From: Priestia megaterium
GTDB taxonomy: Bacteria; Bacillota; Bacilli; Bacillales; Bacillaceae_H
Direction: 5' to 3'
DNA: 64,000 nt
Assembly (NCBI RefSeq): GCF_023824195.1
Contig: NZ_CP085442.1
Span: 2,518,001-2,582,000, forward strand
How positions within the stretch are numbered: the first letter of the stretch is position 1; every line of letters begins with the position of its first letter. The position numbers and the translations under genes were made by a program. This document shows, piece by piece, positions 57,778 to 64,000 of this stretch. Below the pieces are notes generated by a model. That model saw only the letters and a program-made list of their open reading frames with translations, did no database searches and was not told the origin of the DNA.

Positions 57778-59697
57778 TTACAAATTAAATTTGCTAATGA
57801 GCGCTGTTAATTGTTCTGCCATTTGAGACAGAGATTGTGCGGAAACAGCAATTTCCTCCATTGAAGCTAGCTGTTCTTCAGTTGATGCAGCCACTTCTTC
57901 AACCGCTGCTGAAATTTGCTGAGCAGTCGCAGCAACTTCTTCTACTTGCGGAGTCGTTTCATTCATGCTGCTTAGAATTTGTTCGAACTTTTGAATAGCC
58001 GTTTGTGAAATTGTTCGTCCTTCTTCAACTTTGTTTGTAACTTGCTCCATTGTATGTACAGATTCCTGAGTATCTTGTTGAATAGCTTGAATAAGTTCAG
58101 AAATTTGAGACGCGGACACTTGTGATTGTTCTGCCAGCTTTCTCACTTCCGCTGCTACAACGGAAAAACCTTTTCCATGTTCTCCAGCTCGTGCCGCTTC
58201 GATTGCAGCATTTAAGGCTAGTAAATTTGTTTGAGCAGCAATACCGCTGATTACTTCTAAAATGGTTCCAACTTCTTTTGAACGTTGAAACAAAGTACGA
58301 ATCGTTGTATTAGATAGCTCGACGGATTGAGAAATGGATTCCATTTGTTCGACCGTTTCTCTCACGGCTTTTCCGCCTTCTACAGCTTCAGACGTTGTGT
58401 GATTTGATAGCTGTGAAACAATTTCTGTACGCTGAGCAATGGTAGAAACTCCTTGTACAATCTCATCTAAAGAAGCTGCATTTTGGTCAATAACAGCCGT
58501 TTGTTTTTCCGCACTAGAAGCCACTTCTTGTATCGCAACCGATACTTGTTCACTCGCAGCGCTCGTTTGCTGTGAGCTGGCCGTTAGCTCTTCTGAAGAA
58601 GCAGCCACTTGTTCTGCACTCATTTCAACATTTTGAATTAATGTGCGAAGATTGTTTTGCATCTGACTAAAAGCATACCCTAACTCGCCGATTTCATCCT
58701 TTGAATTGACGGTAATCGCTGTTGTCAGATCTCCTTCACTAACACGCAGAGCCTGATTCTTAAGCTGTTTGAGCGGTTTAATAATCGATTGTAACACCAT
58801 AAAAATGGTAAGACTCCCGATTATCAGACAAGCTACGATAATGAATAGCGTTTTATAAAAGATAGGCTGTGCTGCTTCACTCACTTCCGATGAATACATA
58901 GTGCCTGCAACTTTCCAGCTCGTTGTTTTATTTGTCGTAAAGACCATCTTTTTTTCATCACCGTTAAAGGTATATTCAAAAGACCCGGAGCTCTTTGCAT
59001 AAAGCTTATCAAAAAGAGAATCTGTAGCTTTTGTGCCTGCTTTTTCTGTAGGGTGAACAATATATTTTCTTTCTCCATCTAAAAGAAATGGATATCCTTT
59101 TTCTCCAATTTTTACTTTGCTGACAGCTTTATTGATGCGGCTTATATCTAAATTCAAAGCAATAACCCCGGTACCATCCGCCGTTGTTTTCGCTACAGTA
59201 ATAACGGTCTGACCTGTAGAGGCTGATGGATAAGGTTCAGTGACAACTGTTTTTCCTTTGTTTTGCATGGCTAGCTTGTACCAATCTCGTTTTCTGGGAT
59301 CATAGCCTGCTTGTATCACTTTTTTAGGCGATTGAATAAACTTCCCTTGCTGATTTCCTGTAAAAATGCTGATGGCTTCTGGATGAAGCGAAGCATATAA
59401 GTTAAAATCTTTGCTTAAAGTAGCCATATCTTTTTCATTGTAGCGCTCGTTGTTTACCACTGACGCAAAAAACTCTACATCATGAATTTTTGGTCCAATG
59501 GTGTCGTCAATCACTGAATTAATGGACTGTACATTTTGCTGTGCTGAGTTAATAATTTGGTTTTCAATTTCATGTTTCGCTGTTATGTAAGCTGATACAC
59601 CTATCGTAACAGATGGCACTAATAAGATCGCTGCAAATGCTAGCACCAGCTTTGTCTTAAAGTTATTAAGGGACCTTTTTTTTCTTACTCTCTCCAT
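57778..59697 (-). CDS. Methyl-accepting chemotaxis protein with dCache sensor
   Basis: This 639-residue chemoreceptor has TM1 at about 17-36, an extracellular dCache domain (about 40-275; [72 protein letters not shown]), TM2 at about 283-304, HAMP (about 305-358) and the signalling coiled coil. Its conserved tip reads [24 protein letters not shown]. It resembles B. subtilis McpA/TlpA. The DPRKRDWY motif suggests small-molecule (often amino acid) sensing. Confidence 0.95.
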   Translation of the reverse strand: MERVRKKRSLNNFKTKLVLAFAAILLVPSVTIGVSAYITAKHEIENQIINSAQQNVQSINSVIDDTIGPKIHDVEFFASVVNNERYNEKDMATLSKDFNLYASLHPEAISIFTGNQQGKFIQSPKKVIQAGYDPRKRDWYKLAMQNKGKTVVTEPYPSASTGQTVITVAKTTADGTGVIALNLDISRINKAVSKVKIGEKGYPFLLDGERKYIVHPTEKAGTKATDSLFDKLYAKSSGSFEYTFNGDEKKMVFTTNKTTSWKVAGTMYSSEVSEAAQPIFYKTLFIIVACLIIGSLTIFMVLQSIIKPLKQLKNQALRVSEGDLTTAITVNSKDEIGELGYAFSQMQNNLRTLIQNVEMSAEQVAASSEELTASSQQTSAASEQVSVAIQEVASSAEKQTAVIDQNAASLDEIVQGVSTIAQRTEIVSQLSNHTTSEAVEGGKAVRETVEQMESISQSVELSNTTIRTLFQRSKEVGTILEVISGIAAQTNLLALNAAIEAARAGEHGKGFSVVAAEVRKLAEQSQVSASQISELIQAIQQDTQESVHTMEQVTNKVEEGRTISQTAIQKFEQILSSMNETTPQVEEVAATAQQISAAVEEVAASTEEQLASMEEIAVSAQSLSQMAEQLTALISKFNL

Positions 59698-59846
59698 GCT
59701 ATGTAGCCTCTCTCTCTGTAGTTAACAGTAGTCGTGCACTTTCTTTCTATCGGCAAGACTTCATATTCCTTTAGTCATCGAGTGTATACATAATTAACAA
59801 TGGGTGTGAAAAGATAAGAGTACGATAAAAAAAGTAGGTGATTTTA

Positions 59847-60071
59847 ATGGAAGAAAGTAAAAACAGCAAGTCTTTTTCAATGTTTGAAAAAGAAAAGGTT
59901 CAGCGCGGGGAAGAAAAAGATATTTTTAATATCTATAAAGAAGGAGTAAAAATTGCAGAAGTAAGAGGAACGGATCCTCAAACTCAGCAGGTTATTCCGA
60001 TGCATGACTTAAATGATTACGAAGAAAATAAGCTTCACGAATATATTGCTCATTTAGACCATACAACGTAA
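59847..60071 (+). CDS. Small hypothetical protein, 74 residues
   Basis: The ATG at 59847 follows AGGTGAT; a GTG at 59838 lies in that site. The product is soluble and acidic with a short strand region (EKDIFNIYKEGVKIAEVRGTD) and a helical C-terminus (DLNDYEENKLHEYIAHLD). No family recognised. Confidence 0.65.
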   Translation: MEESKNSKSFSMFEKEKVQRGEEKDIFNIYKEGVKIAEVRGTDPQTQQVIPMHDLNDYEENKLHEYIAHLDHTT

Positions 60072-60076
60072 AAATG

Positions 60077-60104
60077 CTAAAACAAGAGTCCGCTCTTGTT
60101 TTAG
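60077..60104. terminator. Hairpin between convergent genes
   Basis: A 12-bp stem (CTAAAACAAGAG/CTCTTGTTTTAG) includes the stop codon of the phosphoesterase gene. Confidence 0.7.
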
Positions 60105-60601
60105 TCTTTAGAATCATAAAAAACATGTTCAAAATGCAGCGTGTTTTTTTGTATGTACAGCACTCCAAACGAAAATTGTTTCTCGCGCCGCTTGTCAGTA
60201 GCAGATCCTGGATTAAACAACGTCATATCACCAATTTGTTTATGAACAGGAATGTGAGAATGACCAAAAATTATTGCATCCACTTCTTGATGTTCAAATG
60301 CTCCGAGCACACGTTTTTCAGTCGTTTTTCCTTTTCCATGACCGTGGGTTACACCAATCGTAACGTCATCAAACGGAAGAAGTAATGAATATGGAAGTAC
60401 TTGCTGAAGCTCTTCACTGTCTACATTTCCAATCACGCCGTGTACAGGAGCAAAAGTGCGCAGTTCATTGTACACATCTATCGTTTGGAAGTCCCCGGTA
60501 TGGATAATAGCATCAGCTGTTTTCAGTTCGGCTATGAGTCTTTTTGGAAAGTGTTTCGCTCTTTTTGGAATATGAGTGTCACCTAAAACAACAATCTTCA
60601 C
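60101..60601 (-). CDS. YfcE/YsnB-type metallophosphoesterase
   Basis: GGAGAG precedes a GTG start. The 166-residue protein has all calcineurin-like metal motifs: GDTH (7-10), GDF (near 36), GNVD, THGHGK and GHSH. This compact family cleaves phosphodiesters in vitro using Mn2+. The cellular substrate is unknown. Confidence 0.9.
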   Translation of the reverse strand: MKIVVLGDTHIPKRAKHFPKRLIAELKTADAIIHTGDFQTIDVYNELRTFAPVHGVIGNVDSEELQQVLPYSLLLPFDDVTIGVTHGHGKGKTTEKRVLGAFEHQEVDAIIFGHSHIPVHKQIGDMTLFNPGSATDKRREKQFSFGVLYIQKNTLHFEHVFYDSKD

Positions 60602-60756
60602 TCACCATACTCTCCTTTTTTATTCATTATGATGTAGTGTAGCCTATTACGGTAGAATGAAGCAACCCTGCAAAAACGTCAGGCAAAAAATTTCTCTTTT
60701 TCGTTTAAGTTTGCGAAAATACTTTACATACTAAGTTACAGAATGGAGTTTTCGAA

Positions 60757-61056
60757 ATGGAAGTAAAAATTAATCGAAACGCAGCAAAAGTGTTAAAAAA
60801 TGCATTGGCTAGCCCAGAAGGTCAAGGGAAAATGATTCGTGTATATGTGACTATCGATCACGGTGATCACGCACATTATGATTGGAAATTTGATACGCCG
60901 ACTGAACATGATGAAATCGTAAAAACAGATAAAGATATCGATATTATTTTAGATAAACGCGAGAAATTTTTAGAAGGCGTATGGATTCAATATTTCCATG
61001 TTCCAGATCCTGAATTTGTGATTAGCAGCCTTCACCACGCGCATCACCATCATTAA
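60757..61056 (+). CDS. HesB/IscA-like fold protein with histidine-rich tail
   Basis: The 99-residue protein starts MEVKINRNAAKVLKNALASP, the usual first strand and helix of Fe-S biogenesis HesB-like proteins. All three cluster-binding cysteines of true IscA are absent (no Cys in the sequence). The C-terminus is HHAHHHH, a probable metal-binding tail, and the centre has DHGDHAHYDW. The fold assignment is tentative. Confidence 0.65.
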   Translation: MEVKINRNAAKVLKNALASPEGQGKMIRVYVTIDHGDHAHYDWKFDTPTEHDEIVKTDKDIDIILDKREKFLEGVWIQYFHVPDPEFVISSLHHAHHHH

Positions 61057-61059
61057 TAC

Positions 61060-61094
61060 AAAAAGCACACCTGTTTTATAGGTGTGCTTTTTTC
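61060..61094 (+). terminator. Terminator
   Basis: A 12-bp stem (AAAAGCACACCT/AGGTGTGCTTTT) with a six-T run. Confidence 0.9.
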
Positions 61095-61204
61095 GTTTGG
61101 GCAATAAGCAAAAAAATTATTGATAAGAACAAGAGATAAAATTTTGTTGAAGCAATAAAAATGAGCTATAGTGGAATTATGGAGGAAAGAAAAGAGGTTA
61201 GCGT

Positions 61205-62314
61205 ATGAAAGTAAGTGTGTTAGTAAGATCTATTTTAGTTGTTATTTTATATAACTTATTCGTTCTGTACATCGGATGGAACGCCTGGGAATGGCTTCAT
61301 GCAATGTTCGGAGTGGAAAACAAATGGATTCTTACAGTGATTGTTGTGTTTTTTGCTTATTCCTTTATCATCGGTCGTGTGTTTCAACAGGTAAGCATGT
61401 TTAAAATTGTAGGATCGTATTGGTTAGGATTTATTCAATATTCCGTGCTTTTGCTTCCTATAAGTAATCTGGCCGTATATATTCTTACTCTTCTAGGCGC
61501 TTCGCTTTCTACAGCTATCGATTCAATCGGCTTTTTCATAATTGCAGCTTTTTTATTCATTTTTGCTTACGGTACGTATAATGCTTACAGTCCTGTGGTA
61601 AGGAAATACACGATTTCGCTTGCTAAAAAGACGAATCGGAAAAACCTTCGCATTGCTGTAGCATCTGATATGCACTTTGGCACATTGTCCGGCAAAAAAC
61701 ATTTGCAGCGGTTAATCACTCATGTACAAAAGGTACAGCCGGATCTTATTTTACTTCCTGGAGATATTATTGACGATGATCCCCAAGTATTCTTTAAGAA
61801 AGAAATGGATTATATGATGAAGCAGCTCAAAGCGCCTTTAGGCACATATGGAATTTTGGGAAATCATGAGTATTACGGCGGGAAGATCCCTCAGTTTGTG
61901 GAAAGAATGAAAGAAATGAACATTCCTATTTTAATGGATGAAGTGTTAAACATAGGTGATAGCTTGTATTTAATAGGAAGAAAAGACAAGACGGATAAAA
62001 ATCGAGACAGCTTTTTTGATTTAGCGAGTGAAACGGATCGTTCTCTACCTGTCATTGCAATGGATCATCAGCCGCTTTCTTTAAAAGAAGCTGAACAAGC
62101 AGGAGTAGATTTGCTACTATGCGGCCATACTCACAGAGGGCAAATGGCACCTAATCATTTAATCACAAAGCGGTTATTTGAAATTGATTGGGGCTACAAG
62201 CAAAATAATCAACTGCATACCATTGTCTCTTCAGGATTTGGCTTTTGGGGTCCTCCGCTTCGAATCGGGAGCCGATCAGAAATTATTCAAATTGATATTT
62301 CATTTACAAAATAG
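61205..62314 (+). CDS. Membrane-anchored metallophosphoesterase (YkuE/YaeI-like)
   Basis: The first 125 residues of this 369-residue protein contain four hydrophobic helices. The calcineurin-like domain follows with ASDMHFGTLSG, LPGDIIDDD, GNHEYYGG, MDHQPLS and CGHTHRGQ. It belongs to the group that includes cell-envelope phosphoesterases; in related proteins the catalytic domain can face outward. AGAGGTTAGCG precedes the ATG. Monocistronic, with a shared terminator. Confidence 0.9.
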   Translation: MKVSVLVRSILVVILYNLFVLYIGWNAWEWLHAMFGVENKWILTVIVVFFAYSFIIGRVFQQVSMFKIVGSYWLGFIQYSVLLLPISNLAVYILTLLGASLSTAIDSIGFFIIAAFLFIFAYGTYNAYSPVVRKYTISLAKKTNRKNLRIAVASDMHFGTLSGKKHLQRLITHVQKVQPDLILLPGDIIDDDPQVFFKKEMDYMMKQLKAPLGTYGILGNHEYYGGKIPQFVERMKEMNIPILMDEVLNIGDSLYLIGRKDKTDKNRDSFFDLASETDRSLPVIAMDHQPLSLKEAEQAGVDLLLCGHTHRGQMAPNHLITKRLFEIDWGYKQNNQLHTIVSSGFGFWGPPLRIGSRSEIIQIDISFTK

Positions 62315-62340
62315 AGAAAGCCTTGAGGCTTTCTCTATTT
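62311..62340. terminator. Bidirectional terminator, phosphoesterase / mug-type gene
   Basis: An 11-bp stem (ATAGAGAAAGC or AGAGAAAGCCT with AGGCTTTCTCT) and a T-rich tail lie between convergent genes. Confidence 0.85.
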
Positions 62341-62847
62341 TAATGTACGCAGCAGCTTCGGAAGCTCTGCATAAATGGCGACTACTTCATCTACTTTCAT
62401 TCGAACGAGCCCGCTTGAAGACGGAGCAACAAAGTCCATTATTCCTGATACCATCGATTTTTCTTGCTTGCCCCACTTTACTTGCTTGCGTCCGCTGTAC
62501 TGCTGATAGACACCTTTTCCAACAAAACAAACGATTTTAGGCGTATATGTAGCAATTTTTTTCTTTAAGATTTCTCTGCCTTCTGCATATTCTTCTTTTG
62601 TAATCTCATCAGCTGCCTTTGTAGGACGCTCTACAATATTTGTTAAACCATATCCTAGCTGTAGCAGCGAGTGATCTTCCTCCGGATGATACTTACGATC
62701 TGTCAAACCTGCTTTATGAAGAATCGTCCAGAAACGATTGGTTGGATTAGCAAAATGATGACCCGTTTCACCGGAACGGATGCTTGGATTAAAACCGACA
62801 AATAAAATATCTAAGTTGGGTTGTATATGATCAAAAATAGAATTCAT
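62335..62847 (-). CDS. Mug/TDG-type mismatch-specific DNA glycosylase
   Basis: The ATG at 62847 follows AAGGAGCG by seven bases; an in-frame ATG at 62853 is too close to that site. The 170-residue product has the family-2 uracil-DNA glycosylase pattern: LDILFVGFNPSIRSGETGHHFANPTNRFWTILHKAGL (active-site GFNPS), then YGLTNIVERPTKAADEI and a C-terminal SSSGLVRM motif. It removes uracil or ethenocytosine from G mismatches in base-excision repair. Monocistronic. Confidence 0.92.
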   Translation of the reverse strand: MNSIFDHIQPNLDILFVGFNPSIRSGETGHHFANPTNRFWTILHKAGLTDRKYHPEEDHSLLQLGYGLTNIVERPTKAADEITKEEYAEGREILKKKIATYTPKIVCFVGKGVYQQYSGRKQVKWGKQEKSMVSGIMDFVAPSSSGLVRMKVDEVVAIYAELPKLLRTLK

Positions 62848-62869
62848 AGTCATACGCTCCTTACAATGT

Positions 62870-62905
62870 AAAAAGAAAACACCCAAATTGGATGTTTTCT
62901 TTTTA
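62870..62905 (-). terminator. Terminator of cwlO
   Basis: Arms AAAAAGAAAACA/TGTTTTCTTTTT give a T-run on the minus strand, just after the cwlO stop. Confidence 0.8.
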
Positions 62906-62915
62906 CTATACCCTA

Positions 62916-64000
62916 TTAAATACGAACTACGCGTCCGTTGAATTTTTGTTTCCAGTAGCCGCTGCTCATGTTTGCAATTGCAACACCCGTTGAGCTTTGA
63001 GCACCGATGAACTTGCCGCCTCCTACATAAATGCCAACGTGGCCGTCTTTTTTATATGTATCGAAGAAAACAAGATCGCCAGGCTGCATTTGACTAGAAG
63101 AAACTTGTGTTCCAGCATGTTTTAACGTTTCTGTACTTACAGATCCAAGAGGTCCAAGGTTAACGCCTACCTGAGCATATGCCCAGTGTACAAATGATGA
63201 GCAGTCAAATAAACCGTGGTTAATATCAGACTGGCTGCGTCCTCCGCCAAATACGTAAGCAGAGTTTCCAATCCAGCGGTTTCCTACTGTTACAACATTG
63301 CTAGCTTTTGGAGCCGGAGCGCTTGTTGGTGCCACATCATTGCTGCTTGCTTTTGGTGCTTCTGCCTTAGCAGAAGATGAATCGGCTTTTTCAGCTGGTG
63401 CAGCCGCTGCTTTTTGAGCTTGCTCAGCTGCTTTCTTAGCTGCCTCTTTAGCCGCTTGTTCAGCCGCTTTTCTTGCTGCTTCTTCTGCAGCTTTTTGATC
63501 TTTAATATTTTGTTCAAGCGTAGACTGTTCATTTGCAAGAGAGCTGTCTTTTGCTTGTAGAGAAGCTTTTAATTCTTCATTTTTTGCTTCTTTATCTTTT
63601 AGTTCTTTTGCCAATGCATCTTTTTGTTTCTTTTGAGCTGAAAGTTGAACAGTCATTTCATCTAGCTCCGCTTTCATGTCTTCTAAGCTAGCTAGCTTAG
63701 ATTTAACATCAGCTTGTTTTGTTTTTAATTCGTCTTGCATATTTTTAGTTTCTTTTAAAATACCACGGTCTGCATCTACAATAGTCGAAACAGCTAGCGC
63801 GCGGTCTACAAAATCACTGAAGCTTGAAGAACCAAGTAAAACTTGTAAATACTCTACGTTACCGCCGCTTTCTTGCAGGGAACGTGCACGATCTTTTAAA
63901 ATATCGTTTCGCTTTTCAAGTTTTTCTTGAAGCAGCTTAATTTCTTTTTCAAGCTGCTCTACTTGTTTAGACGTTTCTTTAATATCTGCTTCTGTTTTTT
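62916..64000 (-). CDS. cwlO: CwlO-type peptidoglycan DL-endopeptidase, 5' end outside the window
   Basis: The frame is open from 62916 to the window edge. The visible 361 residues contain a long coiled coil (IKETSKQVEQLEKEIKLLQE..., ESGGNVEYLQVLLGSSSFSDF typical of PcsB/CwlO), an Ala/Lys/Glu-rich linker, and a C-terminal NlpC/P60 domain (last 110 residues). The catalytic Cys is in LFDCSSFVHWAYAQ and the His in KDGHVGIYVGGG. CwlO cleaves the gamma-D-Glu-mDAP bond for lateral-wall growth and in B. subtilis is activated by FtsEX. The signal peptide lies beyond the window. Confidence 0.92.
   Translation of the reverse strand, partial: KTEADIKETSKQVEQLEKEIKLLQEKLEKRNDILKDRARSLQESGGNVEYLQVLLGSSSFSDFVDRALAVSTIVDADRGILKETKNMQDELKTKQADVKSKLASLEDMKAELDEMTVQLSAQKKQKDALAKELKDKEAKNEELKASLQAKDSSLANEQSTLEQNIKDQKAAEEAARKAAEQAAKEAAKKAAEQAQKAAAAPAEKADSSSAKAEAPKASSNDVAPTSAPAPKASNVVTVGNRWIGNSAYVFGGGRSQSDINHGLFDCSSFVHWAYAQVGVNLGPLGSVSTETLKHAGTQVSSSQMQPGDLVFFDTYKKDGHVGIYVGGGKFIGAQSSTGVAIANMSSGYWKQKFNGRVVRI

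Noticed and set aside
63290-63538. 82-codon Lys/Leu-rich minus-strand ORF
   Set aside because: Alternative frame inside the low-complexity linker of cwlO.

Overview
The window is a low-GC, Gram-positive, endospore-former chromosome segment, most probably Priestia (Bacillus) megaterium or a close relative. The evidence is the AGGAGG-type ribosome binding sites, frequent TTG/GTG starts, a spore-coat transglutaminase (tgl), a CwlO-type cell-wall hydrolase, neighbours in B. subtilis-like order (yhfK next to an lcfB-type ligase), a CIRCE element and a sigma-54 (SigL) promoter. The species name is inferred from gene content, not from any search.

Layout. 1-9,130: an ArsR regulator with its SRPBCC partner, a PhnP-like metallo-beta-lactamase-fold hydrolase, an alpha/beta hydrolase, trhO, an SMP-30 lactonase-like protein, a PAP2 phosphatase/haloperoxidase, a truncated haemoglobin, an HpaB-type monooxygenase and a DUF817 membrane protein. 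9,131-12,760: htpG preceded by a CIRCE operator, then serA preceded by a clear ZTP (pfl) riboswitch with its terminator. 12,800-17,370: small hypothetical genes, a frameshifted membrane gene, a tRNA-Ala(GGC), an HD hydrolase and a GH25 lysozyme. 17,400-27,200: an EamA transporter divergent from a MocR regulator with repeated operator boxes, a DUF2971 protein, ChaB, an alkylsulfatase, a glutamate dehydrogenase with a sigma-54 promoter and a nitroreductase with a Fur box.

27,180-33,700 is the most accessory-looking part. It holds a ligase remnant, a DCC/DoxX pair, a run of small membrane-protein genes (several with TTG starts), tgl, a basic 42-residue ORF with an ATT start, DinB, DUF378 and a broken membrane gene. 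33,770-43,600 holds a BtuF-like protein, FabZ, a Nudix hydrolase, YhfK, two acyl-CoA ligases (lcfB-like and mbcS), a MarR regulator, a VanW protein and an internally duplicated unknown protein. 43,600-44,750 is a non-coding stretch with two very long palindromes followed by a decayed tyrosine recombinase, probably the scar of a mobile element. 44,848-64,000 holds a DEDDh exonuclease, a lipoprotein, glutamate decarboxylase, a Tet(M)-like ribosomal protection GTPase, a formate/nitrite transporter with a terminator-like hairpin in its leader, MpsC, an FAD oxidase coupled to a half-size MFS protein, a chemoreceptor, two metallophosphoesterases, a Mug-type DNA glycosylase and cwlO running off the end.

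I see no CRISPR array, complete insertion sequence, prophage or replication origin. The strongest regulatory findings are the ZTP riboswitch on serA, CIRCE on htpG, the SigL promoter on the glutamate dehydrogenase gene, the Fur box on the nitroreductase gene, and the leader hairpin of the formate/nitrite transporter. Several small genes are broken by single indels or a stop. Some lie in homopolymers, so sequencing error must be excluded before they are called true pseudogenes.
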